Assembly: GCA_014529385.2 (NCBI GenBank)
Contig: CM043955.1
Coordinates: 154,409,640-154,473,639 of the forward strand
Length of the DNA: 64,000 bases
Source: Adiantum capillus-veneris
Lineage: Eukaryota; Streptophyta; Polypodiopsida; Polypodiales; Pteridaceae
Reading direction: 5' to 3'
Positions 1 through 10,996 of this stretch are shown in pieces. The position numbers and the translations under genes were made by a program. The notes beneath the pieces are model-generated. The model did no database searches, was not told the DNA's origin, and worked only from the letters and a program-made list of their open reading frames with translations. Each line of letters opens with the position of its first letter. Position 1 is the stretch's first letter.

Positions 1-1057
1 TTCTCAAAAGATCGAAGGGAAAGAACGCGAGAGGAAATAAAACAAGAACGAACAACTAAAACAGAAACAAAATCACAAAAATCTCAAAAATCAAAGAAAG
101 AAACAACAAAAGACCAAGAGTGGACCAAACTGGAGCGTAAACAGAAATACCAAGAACTGAAACGGTCTTTACGTGAGATATGGACTACTGAGGAAGATAG
201 TGATGACAAAGGGGAGTCAGAAAAGGGAAACATGAATGTACCATCACACTATCAAAAATTTACCTTCCAGGACAGAAAAATCATCATGACACCACCAGTC
301 ACGGAAAGAACCAACCAAGAATCTTACGATGGGCCAGAAAATGCAAAAAGAATAGACCTCGTGGAACCAGGTGAAAAGCCTCAGCCGGTCTATATAGCAA
401 ACGATTTAGAGCCTGAAGAAGAAGAACGGCTAACACAACTTCTCAAGAAGTATAAAGATGTGTTTGCATGGTCATATAAAGACCTCAAAGGAGTTGATCC
501 ATCGATATGCCAATATACAATTCCTTTGAAATCGGATGCAAAACCGAGCAAACAACGTCCATATACTTATAATGACACATTTGCTAAAACGAATCAAAGA
601 GGAGATTGATAAGCTGATGGAAGCTGAATTCATCTATGAAATTGAACATACAGATTGGGTGTCACCCATTGTGGTAGTTCCCAAAAAGAACGGAAAATTG
701 CGAGTGTGTGTAAACCTCAAAAAGGTAAATTTAGCCACCATAAGGGATAACTATCCCTTGCCAATCATAGAACATGTACTTGAGCGGGTGGCTGGAAAAC
801 GGGCTTATTCCTTTCTGGACGGATTTTCGGGATACAACCAACTAGCAATTGCGAGGGAGGATCAACACAAAACAGCGTTTGCCACAGAATAGGGAATTTA
901 TGCGTATCGAGTTATGCCGTTTGGCTTAACTAATGCCCCCGTTACCTTCCAAAGTTTAATGACGCACGCGTTCAAAGAATACCTGAGAATATTCTTAGAA
1001 ATATACATGGATGATCTTTGTGTACACTCTCTTCTATGAGAGGAACATATCGATCAT
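1..1057 (+). pseudogene. Ty3/gypsy reverse transcriptase (fingers and palm), broken
   Basis: This is the RNA-directed DNA polymerase part of the pol polyprotein. A charged linker is open from base 1; RT homology starts near 420. The frame shifts by one base near 590, just before the segment containing DWVSPIVVVPKKNGKLRVCV. FLDGFSGYNQ (about 815-842), VMPFGLTNAP (about 912-940) and the catalytic YMDDL (about 1006-1020) are visible. Two in-frame stops interrupt it: TAG at 890-892 where the family has Trp, and TGA at 1037-1039 where Arg is usual. Both are single transitions. No gag or canonical upstream protease lies in the window. Confidence 0.9.
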
Positions 1058-1825
1058 TTGCAAAAGGTATTTGAAAAATGTAGGACATATCGAATCTGTC
1101 TTAACCCGGAAAAATGTATCTTTATGGTTAAGCAAGGCCGCATCTTAGGACACATTGTCTCAAGAAATGGCATAACCACTGACTTAGACAAAGTCAAAGT
1201 CATTGTAGACCTACACGGGCCTACTAATGCGAAACAAGTGCAATCCTTCATGGGACACTGCGGATATTATCAAAGATTCATATACATGTATACGGTTATC
1301 GCACAACCTCTGTATCGTTTGCTAGTCAATTTCGATTGGACCAAGGAGTGTGAAACTTCATTCCAAAAGCTAAAGGAAAACCTTATATCAGCACATGTAC
1401 TTAAAGCACCAGATTGGGAAAAGATATTCCATGTTCACATTGATGCTTCTGCATATGCAATCGAAAGTATTCTGGCTCAACCTGGAGACGGAACAATGGA
1501 TTTTCCAGTGTGTTATGCAAGCCGACAGTTAAACAGTGCGAAAAAAAACTACACAACCACCGAACGAGAACGGTTAGGAATTATTTATGTTGTAAAGAAA
1601 TTTCGGCATTATTTGCTCTCAAACAAATTTGTGTTCTTCACAGATCATCAAGCTCTTTTGTATCTGTTAAATAAACCATGCAATACAGGGAGAATTGTAT
1701 GCTGGTTTATTATATTGCTAGAGTTTGATTTCACAATGGTGGTCAAAAAGGGTAAAACCCATCTACAAGCGGATCATCTTTCAAGGATACACAACGGGGA
1801 GCTTATCTTTTCAATATTGAAATGA
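1058..1825 (+). pseudogene. Gypsy RT thumb and RNase H domain
   Basis: The segment continues the RT frame after the TGA at 1037. It has the RT connection (PEKC, GHIVS, MGHCGYYQRFI) and then an RNase H fold that degrades the RNA strand during reverse transcription. Expected acidic positions are visible: HIDAS, TERERLG, FTDHQAL and QADHLSR. It ends in TGA at 1823-1825, where the frame shifts into the integrase frame. Unlike element D in this window, there is no second RNase H after it; zinc-binding modules follow directly. Confidence 0.88.
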
Positions 1826-2532
1826 TACCCAAATGGTCACAGGAAATTGTTAGCATTCTTTCCTTTGGAAGTAGATTTGATAATATGGAATACAAATCCA
1901 AACAACAAACAATTAGACAAACAAAAAACTTCCAGTTGATAGGACGGCTGTATCATCTAGGATCGGACCAAATCCTACGATTATGTATAAATCCAGAAGA
2001 ATTCAAGTGCTACCTTGAAAAAGCACATATCCAGGATTGTGCATTTCATTGTTCAACAGTGAAAACACACCAGAGACTGAAACAGTTAGGGGTTTATTGG
2101 CCAACTATGTATGCGGACACACATTCTTATGTTACCAATTGTACTATTTGTAGTGTCAAACGACCAGTGGATCACGCGACATTGTTTCAGGTAAACATTG
2201 CACCTGCATGGAGTCAATATATCATTGATTTCTTAACCACCAGGACGTTCCTTGAGAACATCACAACAGCACGGAAAAGGGCTATAGATCTGGAAGCTCG
2301 TGACTTTCAGTTAATTGGGAACCAACTCTATAAGCGAGGAAAGGACAATCAACTTAGAATCTGCGCAAGTGAAAGTGAATACTTGCTGATTCTAGAACAT
2401 GCACATAGCGGAATAAGTGGAGGCCATTTTTCGAGCGATAAGACGGCAAAAATTGTCTTAACCGCACGTATATGGTGGCCTACATTGCACATGGATGCTA
2501 AAGAGTTTGTAAAGTGTTGTGACGCATGTTAG
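1822..2532 (+). pseudogene. Integrase N-terminal region with two tandem H2C2 zinc-binding modules
   Basis: H2C2 modules precede the catalytic core of retroviral-type integrases and help multimerisation and DNA binding. Here two copies occur in one frame. The first has AHIQDCAFH followed by CTIC (about 2026-2155). The second has HAHSGISGGH followed by CCDAC (about 2398-2529). Each is preceded by a similar FQLIG...LY segment (about 1930 and 2308) and contains WP(T) before the Cys pair. A linker of about 45 residues separates them. The region ends at TAG 2530-2532, in frame with the core; CAG to TAG is likely, since Gln precedes RTK in relatives. One module is usual, so this is an apparent domain duplication. 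Confidence 0.8.
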
Positions 2533-3429
2533 CGCACCAAGGTGCCGATAAAGAGAGATGAGATGCCACTTCGGCCTATAATGGGAGCAAGAGCATTTGC
2601 AAAATGGGGCATTGATTTTGTGGGACCTATCTCACCCCCTGCATATCGCACCCATACTCAATATATCATTGTGGCTACGGACTATCTCACAAAATGGGTG
2701 GAAGCCAAGGCAACGCAAAAAGCAGATGCACGAACTACTGCACAATTTTTGTATGAGAATGTTTTTGTACGATACGGTTTACCAATACAAATTGTCAGTG
2801 ACCGTGGGACACATTTTCTTAATGAAGTCATTGAATATCTGCTAGAGGAATTCATGGTCATACATAGGAAATCTGCTCCATACCATCCACAGGCCAATGG
2901 ACAAGCCGAGGCCACAAATAAAACACTATGCACGGTTCTTACTAAAATAGTGTCAGAGTCAAGAACAGATTGGGATCAACAGCTACACTCAACACTATGG
3001 GCATACAGGGTAGCTTACAAAACATCGATAGGAACAACACCGTACAACATGGTGTTTGGCCTAAATGCTATACTACCCATAGAGTTTTTAATTCCAACTC
3101 TACGAGTAGAGAAACGCTTAGAATGGACAGGGCATGAGCTCTCTTCAAGAATAGATGATCTTGAAAAGCTAAATGAACTCCGCTTGAGAGCTGTAGCTTC
3201 AATCTATGCTAAAAAGAGAAGACAAAAAGAGTTTTTTGACAAGCATGTGCGAACTAAAGAGTTCAAAACATGTGATTATGTACTTGTTTATACTTTGAAG
3301 CAACATGCCAAGAAACTTAAAAAGCGAGGGATGGGACCCTTTGTGATTAGTGATCTATCACAAAGCGGAGCTGTCAAGCTTGCTACATTAGCAGGTGAAG
3401 AAATGCCGAACTGGATTAGTGGATGTTGA
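2533..3429 (+). pseudogene. Gypsy integrase catalytic core and C-terminal region
   Basis: This segment would catalyse 3' processing and strand transfer of the cDNA. The DDE triad is intact: ATDYLTKW (first Asp), VSDRGTHF (second Asp) and NGQAEATNKT (Glu). The core begins with WGIDFVGP. The C-terminal part has LKKRGMGPFVISD and SGAVKLATLAGE, a GPF-type module. The frame ends at TGA 3427-3429 but remains open beyond it, so the stop looks like an Arg (CGA) to TGA change and the native polyprotein probably read through. No chromodomain is recognised. Confidence 0.92.
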
Positions 3430-3987
3430 CTAAGGAAATATCATTTACCCCTAACACAGGAGATGCTCCAACAAATTCATCAAAGAAAACAACGAATGAA
3501 GGAAAAACAAAAAGTACGAGAGGAAGCTCAAGCAAAAGCACAGGAACGCATTGCAAAACGAAGACTTCTGCGACAACAACAACAAAGAGGAGCACCATTG
3601 CGAATCAATGACATTCGACTGATGAAGTTGGATGAAGACACAGAGGAGCCAATAATTGCAGTCAAAGTGGGTAGCAATCAAGTTGAATCGACGGCATTGC
3701 TTGATTCTGGAGCTCAAGAAAATTTGATATCTTACGGATTATACCAACAGCTCAAATCCGCAGGCCAACTTCATCCTACTTCCCAAGTGCTGGAAAGTAG
3801 TACATCACACTCGTTGACAACATTGGGTTGGACTATATTGCATGTACAAATACATCAATATATTTACCCACAAAAATTCTATGTGGTGGAGTATGAAAGC
3901 ACACAACACCCAATGATGTTGGGACAACCTTGGAAAAAACAGAACAATGTGCAGATAGATTGGAATGCGAATGCAGTCAAGATTTAG
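3430..3987 (+). pseudogene. Retropepsin-like aspartic protease domain fused after the integrase
   Basis: In frame with the integrase core, separated from it only by a likely mutated stop. About 55 residues of basic, Gln/Lys-rich coiled sequence (3460-3595) come first. A retropepsin-type fold follows: the active-site turn ALLDSGAQENLIS (about 3697-3735) and the C-terminal signature MMLGQPW...IDWN (about 3915-3970). Retropepsins cleave gag-pol polyproteins and lie upstream of RT in ordinary gypsy elements. A copy downstream of the integrase is unusual. It may be an extra domain or a relocated protease; the upstream position is outside the window. It ends at TAG 3985-3987, probably a former CAG. 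Confidence 0.75.
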
Positions 3988-4731
3988 CATGCACAAGAAC
4001 AACAGGTGATAGCCTTTGCTCAGCAATACCGGAATAATCAGCTGCAAGCAATGCAATCACTGGAAAATGAGCCAAAAGCAAGAATGCCACCAAAGAACAA
4101 CATGATACCCAAGGCCAACAGACAAGTAAAAGCCAACCATGCTAACTACATACATACGAAGTCACCGACCGTAGTGCAAAGATCTAGATTACCAAAACAA
4201 GGGAAACAAGTATGGATGTGGAAGGATCGAAATGACATGGCAGACAAACAACAATGCAACGAAAGAATTCAATCGAAGCAAATAGTTCAACCAAAAACCA
4301 AGGGCATAAAACAGATATGGATCCCAAAGAAAATGCTCGGTAATACCCCAAATGTCACTCGCATTTGGATACCAAAACAAAAGCAAAAGGAACTCCCTTC
4401 AGTACAAGCAACAATGGAAGGCAGACAGCTGCATTTGAAACAGGACAACCGACTTATGTGGATGCCAATCTGCAACAAACCAGTGGCAACCAAGGAAGTA
4501 CCAAAACATCTACAAAAATCGGCAAAAACAAGCTACCAATGGAAAGCAAAGGAAATACGGTCCACGGCTATTCCGGCCAAGCCAATCCTAACCATAAAAA
4601 CAACTACGGCTATCTCAACAGAAGCGGCAAAGCGATTGCCTTTTGCAAAAAAGACAATTAAACAGAGAGCAGTAGAGTTACAGCTGTTACTTGCAAAGAA
4701 AACAGGAAACCTCGGCGGCGAATGCCAATAA
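3988..4731 (+). pseudogene. Basic C-terminal tail with repeated Trp motifs
   Basis: The frame continues directly from the protease-like domain. The product is rich in Lys, Gln and Asn. A short motif recurs at irregular spacing: KQVWMWK, KQIWIPKK, TRIWIPKQ and RLMWMPIC (about 4207-4475). No domain is recognised. Basic Trp-bearing repeats could bind nucleic acid or a partner protein, but this is inference from composition. It ends at TAA 4729-4731. No shift is needed between 1822 and 4731 beyond the three in-frame stops, which argues that integrase, protease-like domain and tail were one polyprotein. Confidence 0.55.
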
Positions 4732-6450
4732 GTATCTTGCTTATTCCCTTCTCTTGCACAACCTTTCATTTTTCCATGCATTGACTGAGTATGCATCAAT
4801 TCGGGCCACATTAATCGGCCAACCATTAGCACAACTTTTTCAACCTATGCATGGCACATACTCCGAGGCGATACCTTGTCGTCCGGGAGGACTCCGGCTA
4901 GGAGGGGGGGAGGCATTCTCAAATGTGGAACCAATAGCAAAAAGAGCAAAAAAGGGCATGATTTTTTACTATTTTAAGGGTTGTTGTTTGATTGCGAAAT
5001 TTTCTAAACTAACCCAAGTACATATGCCCTTATACAACATGTATCTATAGGTATATGGGGCCAAACGCCAAATCAAGCCCCTAGGTGTGTGTATATAAGT
5101 AGAAATAGCCAATTTTCGGGCAAAATATTGATAAAACGGAGAAATCCGGCCATAAAAATTGCATCAAGTGTATATAATGTTTTGCGGAGATGTTTGTGAT
5201 TTATTGTGATTTTTACGGATTTTCGGGGTTTGATTTGCTATTTTCCTTTTAATTTTGCTAATTTTCGGCAGATAAACTTCAAAAATACAAAAAGCAGGTG
5301 AAAACGATCGTAATGAAAAACAAAAAATATGGGGATGATGAGTGACTATAGGACAACCTATGGTACAGTGGGGGTGCAATTATGAGAATGAAGCGGAAAG
5401 CGTGTTTTGGCCAGGTTTTGACCGAAATGCCAAATTTCTGGTAAACATAGCAAATGGAGTCCAAATCAAGAAATTTTTTAGTCTAAACTGCATCTCGCAA
5501 GAAGATGGGAGCACGTGTCAAATTTCATGAAAAGTGGTTCGGGGACCTCCATTATAAGAAATTTTCACCTCATTTTTAGCTCATTTTCACTATTGACCTT
5601 GTGAAGAGAGCTTCTGCCACCTAGAGCGGACGGACCTTCCAGCAACTTCTACGACGTGCACGACTACCCGATGAGCTTCAGATATGAGAAGTAGGCTCAC
5701 CACCTTGAGCTTTTCGCGCATGTTTGTCGTTTTGTCGCGAAAACTAGAGTAGGGTTCACACACAAAGCGGGCGGTAGAGACCTACAAGTAGAGGCGGCGA
5801 CCTAATGGCTAACCCAAAAGCAACGAAACTTCATCGGCAGCTTACCCTAGCATAGGAGACTAGTCTTGGATGTCCAAAGGCAGTAGAAAACCATCAGGAA
5901 AAACCCTAATTCCTAGAATCCCGCAAGAGGCCACCAAATGAGAAATCGGTGAAAAGGCGCCCAAATGCTACCAAAATTCATGGGTAGGAGCATCTCAACA
6001 TGCTCGACAAGTCTATGTGACCCACATGACCAAAAAGTGACCCGAAGCGACACTAAACTTCAGAAATGGCATCAGACACACAAATCATCAAATTGCTCTC
6101 GCGGCCAAACCGCATGCCCGTTTGCCACCAAACTTCACGAGCGGCTTTCCTAGACCATCAACAACCAAGTCCTATGGTGGTAGGCCACCACAAATCATCG
6201 AAGATATGTAAACGCAACCACAGGTGCTTCTAGAGCGACAAATTGCCAAATGAAGCTCCGGTGAAGCCAAAGTCGACAAAAACCATACGGCAAGGATCCC
6301 CAAGGGATCGGGAAGCTATGGAGACCAACATCAAGAAATTTCATCGCCAAAAAGCACTCCAAAAGTCAAAAAATCGCTCGAAGGCTCTGAAGTCCACACA
6401 GGGAGTTATTCTCTATCCATTTGACTTTTTTATTGAAATTAGGCTTAAAA
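4732..6450 (+). other. Noncoding internal stretch of the large gypsy-like element
   Basis: No convincing reading frame is seen. There is a purine run at 4900-4913 resembling a polypurine tract and a TATA-like TATATAAG near 5093. The part up to about 5570 is AT-rich, and sequence from about 5580 on is GC-richer. If 4900-4913 is a genuine plus-strand primer site, an LTR should start near 4914; I could not find a matching copy elsewhere. Confidence 0.4.
4900..4913 (+). other. Polypurine-tract-like run
   Basis: A 14-base all-purine run with seven consecutive G follows a GGAGGACTCCGG context. The element's terminal tract at 10983-10996 has almost the same purine string. It could be an internal plus-strand priming site or the 3' boundary of the pol-bearing part. 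Confidence 0.4.
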
Positions 6451-7400
6451 GGGACTCAGGGGGACTAAGGGCAGGCACTGGTGGCACAATTCATCAAAAA
6501 ATCATCAGGAGACATCCTACGCGTAGGATGTGTCAAGGGCATTTCTGGGCACAGATCCCAACATTTTTCATCACACACATTTTCTGAATGACCTTTACAT
6601 GCTATCCACCAAGTTTTATCACATTTGGACCAAAATTGACCTCATATGCCTGAAAAACGCAAAGTTAGGGCATAGATACAAAAATGGGCCATAGACCTAC
6701 CAAATCTTGTCCAAATCACATGAAACTTGCACAACACATTCACCAACACATCACCAACCAATCTGTGTGGTCAGAAGCAAAAATTGGTGAAGTAGACATC
6801 CTACGCGTAGGATGTCTATTTGACATTTTTGGCCTACAGAGGATGTTGGTCCATTCTAGATCCAATCACCTCATCATCAAGAGCTTATATATCAATTTTG
6901 AAACCATTCTAATCATTTTTGACCCCCAACACCTTCAAGATACACTTTTTGAGCTCAAAAACACTACACAGGCTCTTACAAGCATCAATCCTTGTCCAAA
7001 TCCAAATCCAAGAGCATAACCATGTTCCATAGGCCAAGGACTACCCACAGAACAAATCTCATGCAATTCTGATGAAATAGACATCCCACGCATAGGATGT
7101 CTCCAGCATAATTTGGACCTTCTGTGCAAGGAGTGACATCATGGGAGCCAATACCATGGTGCAATGAGCCCATATACCAATTTTCAACCCATTTGGACAT
7201 CAATTGCTACCTGTTATGGACTTTCTACCCAATTTGTGACCTAAAGCCTGAATCAGCCAAAAAATCCACTTTTTGATGCCCAAATCCATATCCAAGCACA
7301 TAGCCATGTTCCATGAGCCATGCACTACCAACATGTCAAGTATCAACCAATTCTGATGAAAAAGACATCCTACGCGTAGAATGTCTAAATGGAAAATTTT
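6450..7400 (+). repeat. About 284-bp diverged tandem repeat, each unit carrying a 20-26 nt palindrome
   Basis: Four copies of a palindrome start at 6510, 6794, 7079 and 7363, spaced 284, 285 and 284 bases. The core ACATCCTACGCGTAGGATGT is exact in copies 1 and 2; the perfect palindrome of copy 2 extends to 26 nt (6793-6818). Copy 3 has two changes and copy 4 one. Flanks also align, for example CCATGTTCCAT at 7020 and 7304 and TTCTGATGAAA before copies 3 and 4. The palindrome is better conserved than the rest of the unit. Confidence 0.85.
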
Positions 7401-7585
7401 GGCCAGATTTGCACTCTGAGCACATGCACAGTTTCACAAGTTCCTTTAAGCTTTATTTTCAATTTTCAAGTCATTTAGATAATTAAAACTCAGTTTGTCA
7501 GCTAATATGGAAAAAACGCTAACTTCAGACTACTGAGTGCAGCAGGATCTATGGCAACCACGAAGTCACGGCAAAGAAGAAAAGA

Positions 7586-10152
7586 ATGACCATTAAGGAT
7601 TACCTAGAAGAAGTGGAGCCCTTCGTCATACCGGAAGGAACACTGAAGCCCACCAGCACATGGATCCAAGACGATCTGCTAGAGTCGAACGACCTAAAGA
7701 TCTACCAAGGAGTTTTCAAAGACACTGAAGGGAATGTGATCGAGCTACCAATGCTGCCATGAGAACTCAATGAGTTTGTAAGAAGCAAGATGGCCGGGGA
7801 CTTGGAGAAGATTGATCTCCACAACTATTTTGAAGCAGTGTCGGCAGGGGTTGACATAAAGAGAGTCTGGGAGTTTGTGACGACCATCAAAGAAGACGGA
7901 GTGGCCAGAGTAACCGATCTACAAGGCAGGCCAGAAACAGAAATAATCATCACTAAGCAAGTTGTAGCAGATGCACTAGACCTCTCCAACAAGGGGGATA
8001 GTGTAACTAAAAGAAGGGATGATGTCAAGGTGTACAATGAGAAGAAAGGAAACTACACTTTTGAAAATATTTCCAACCCAAGAGTGGAAATCATGAGTCA
8101 GTTGTACAACCAATACTTCCATATGTGCACGAAGCGGCCACAAAAGTACCGAATGCCGCCAGGAGCAATTGCCACGACGTTCACTTGGGAAATGATGAAG
8201 AGCACTCCAAAGATAATCAACTATGCAGCATATATACATGAAAACCTAGTGAAGATGGGTAACAATAAGCCAACGTACATTGTGCCAGGAGAACTAATCA
8301 CTAAGGTGATTTATGGGGCATTGCACGCAAAAGGAAGATGGCCTAACCCCCCGTAACGAATGGCTGAGGCTCAAAGAAGACAAAGAAGACGAGCCACAAC
8401 GAGCACCAAGGGTTGCTACAAGATTGAAAAGATGGCTAGAGCCTGTTCAAGAGGAACAGCCAGAGCAAAAGAAAGGAAAGAAAGAGTTTGCCCAAGTGCC
8501 GGTGAAAGAGACAAAGTCACAAAAAGAGGCAAGATTAGAGTGACTGATAGAGAGCTTTAGAGCAGAGAGAGCCCTTAAAGGTGATTTGAGTGAACTCTGG
8601 AAGCCGTCTCTAGAAGCAATGTCTGGATCATCCCGAAGGGTGCAAAGGGATAGATTCGAACATTACATTACAAATTTTGAGATTTTTTATGCCGCATCAA
8701 AAAATATCCCGCATGTACCTTTCACAAAGGAGGAAGTGGAGCAAATACGACAGAAACTGCTAGACGAGCAAGAGAGCCAAGAGAGAGAAAGAAAAACAAA
8801 GGCTAACCGAGATCTAAAGAAAAAGCCTACATCTCTAGCGGCCAGCCCTAAACCCAACCCACCGCCCTCACCACCTCCTAGCAACCCTCCACAAGAAGAT
8901 ACAGAGGCTGAAGAAAAACCAGAAGAACGAGAAGAGGCCAAGCAAGAGCAGAGCCAGGAGCCGGAACCAAAGGAAGAGGCTAAGCCTCGAAGTGGGCAAC
9001 AAGAGCCAAATGATTCATATAACACATTTTTGGACCTGCTAGCGGCAGGATACACGAAAGAAGAGACTGCCACAGTCGCATTCGACTTGGCAAGCACAGG
9101 GCCTAAGGAACAAATGCAAAGCATTAGGCTAGTAGAACTAAAAGAAATGGCCACAGATACAGTGGATCTGCACCCGCCCTCCAACGACTGGGATGTGGTG
9201 ATGACAAAGTTAACTGGGTTAAGAGTGCAGCCCATGGCCTCAGAAAGTGAGATGGCAGCTCTCAAGGCCACGGAAGTAAAGATAAAGCTGGAAGTAGACT
9301 CTCTACAAGGACAAAGTCAAAGGTAGAAAGAGAGAGAAGCGGAGCTACAGGCCAGTTTAGCAAGGGCATTGCAAAGATGCCAGGAAATAGAAAAGGAAAA
9401 TCAGGCAGCAGCACAAAGAATGCAAGGAGTTGAAGAGGAATGTCAGCAACTCAGCAAATCACTGATAGATGCCGAGAGGAAAAGGGATAACCTGACCCTA
9501 CAGCTGGCTGAGGAATCTAAAGAAGTCGAAGCCATGCAAAACGCCAAAGAAAAGGCGGAGATAGATCAAGAAGCCAGCCAGCTCAAAGTGAACCATCCAG
9601 AGGCTGCGGGCATCTCCTGCCAGAGTCAGAGCTACTAGCTCGACTCACACCGCTACGGAAAGTCAACTTTATGAAGAACAGATGCAAGAACTTCATAAGG
9701 CGCTGACTCTAGAAAAAAAGCAAAGATTGATGATGGCAAAAGGGTCTATTGTCATGCAAACACGAATGGAAGAAGAACAGAAAGCCCTGCAAGAGGAATT
9801 AGAAAGTATCAAAAGAAAGCTCGAGGAGGCGGAGAAGATAAACGCCGAATTGAATGACCTCCTCGTAAATATGGGCGAAGAAGCTGAAACGGAAAAACAA
9901 AAACTCCTAAAGCAGATTGAGGAGCTGAGAGGACAGCAAGCCGGAGAGCAAGAGGGCATAGGGCCAGCATCCAATGAAGGCATAGATTTAGAAAATGTGG
10001 CAGATCCGGTGGACACACCTATGCATGAGGAAATCCTAGAAGGATCCTCTCAAGAGCCACAAGATCTGACACAGGAGGAGGAAGAAAAGCTGCGTAAGGC
10101 AATAGAGGTGGAGATCATAGAGACAACAAAGGAAGCCTTGGAGTGGGAGTAG
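7586..10152 (+). pseudogene. Long coiled-coil protein of the gypsy-like element, unknown family
   Basis: An ATG at 7586 opens a frame (MTIKDYLEEVEPF) that can be followed for about 850 residues through breaks: TGA 7760-7762 (Arg site), a one-base shift in the C run near 8345-8351, TGA 8541-8543, TAG 9324-9326, and a shift near 9600. The N-terminal 260 residues look globular (VWEFVTTIKEDGVARVTD, ITKQVVADALDL). A Pro/Glu-rich linker follows (about 8830-9000), then heptad-rich coiled coil (about 9240-9940) and an acidic end. I recognise no domain. It lies 3' of pol, where plant gypsy elements sometimes carry extra or envelope-like frames, but I see no signal peptide or membrane segment. It could instead be a gag-like structural protein. 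Confidence 0.6.
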
Positions 10153-10167
10153 AGGGTTTTCAAGTCC

Positions 10168-10944
10168 ATGACCATCCAGAAGATTGACGCCAGCAACCTC
10201 AGGCATGAATGGATTCAACCCTCTCTCCCATATCCATTGCTGAAATATGAAGCCGCCACCATCAATAACAGGATTAGAGAAGAGCCGACCGTGCCACTCT
10301 ACAACGCAGACATCTCCCAACCAGAAGGGGCCAGGCTAATAATTGACTCTCAGCCCAAATGGAGGAAGGCTTGGCTCACAAAGTACCCACAATACCTAAT
10401 CCACTTGGTAGAGGCGCCGAAAAACATCAGAGACAACCTCAGCTTTTGTCCTCTACCAAGGATCAGGACGTGGAAAGCCCAGGAAATATTACAAAGGAGC
10501 CAACCCACTTGGCTGAATTATCCTAAGCTGCCGGGCTTGAAGGCAGGTGAGAGAATAAGTGTCCAATACATGGTGAAAACCCTAACGGGCGCCATCAAAT
10601 TGTTCCCTGGCTCACCTGACCTTACGTGCATCATGATAAAGAAAATCTGCAAAACCCTTTTAGCAATATTTGAGACATTCAAGCCAGGCCAGGTGACAGA
10701 CAGTATCTTCTTCTTCCAAGATACTTACAGATGCGCCTATGATCTGTCTGGTCAGCCTTCCAAGGAGGTGATACATGCGTTGTATCAAAGGATAATGTTT
10801 CTACCATTCTATCACCTCCAGGCCTTTGAAGAAGCGTTCTACACCGGCTTCTTCACAATAAACACTGATATTTTCGGCCCAACAATGATGAATCTACATG
10901 CAAGATACGAATCAGTGATCAAGATGCGTGAAACCATACGATGA
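10168..10944 (+). CDS. C-terminal segment of the element's 3' reading frame, unknown function
   Basis: This 258-residue frame starts at ATG 10168, 15 bases after TAG 10150-10152 and in the same frame, so it may be the last domain of the coiled-coil protein or a separate product. It is uninterrupted, unlike the rest of the element. Aromatic- and Pro-rich motifs are visible (HEWIQPSLPYPLLKYEA, KAWLTKYPQYLIHLVEAP, DSIFFFQDTYRCAYDLS) and it looks globular. I do not recognise the family. It ends 38 bases before the polypurine tract, so the reading frame fills the 3' end of the element. Confidence 0.5.
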   Translation: MTIQKIDASNLRHEWIQPSLPYPLLKYEAATINNRIREEPTVPLYNADISQPEGARLIIDSQPKWRKAWLTKYPQYLIHLVEAPKNIRDNLSFCPLPRIRTWKAQEILQRSQPTWLNYPKLPGLKAGERISVQYMVKTLTGAIKLFPGSPDLTCIMIKKICKTLLAIFETFKPGQVTDSIFFFQDTYRCAYDLSGQPSKEVIHALYQRIMFLPFYHLQAFEEAFYTGFFTINTDIFGPTMMNLHARYESVIKMRETIR

Positions 10945-10982
10945 AGAATCAGATCAGCAGCCATGTCGGGGACGACATGAGC

Positions 10983-10996
10983 AAGGAGGGGGGGAG
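10983..10996 (+). other. Polypurine tract before the LTR
   Basis: Fourteen purines including a G7 run lie immediately before TGTTAG. This is the standard priming site for plus-strand cDNA synthesis and fixes the LTR start at 10997. Confidence 0.8.

Noticed and set aside
6500-7400. CRISPR-like array from regularly spaced palindromes
   Set aside because: The spacing of 284 bp and the conserved flanks show an ordinary tandem repeat in a plant element; CRISPR arrays have short spacers and occur in prokaryotes.
8687-9271. 194-codon minus-strand frame opposite the coiled-coil gene
   Set aside because: Ser/Cys-rich complement of a Glu/Lys-rich coding strand; no family features.
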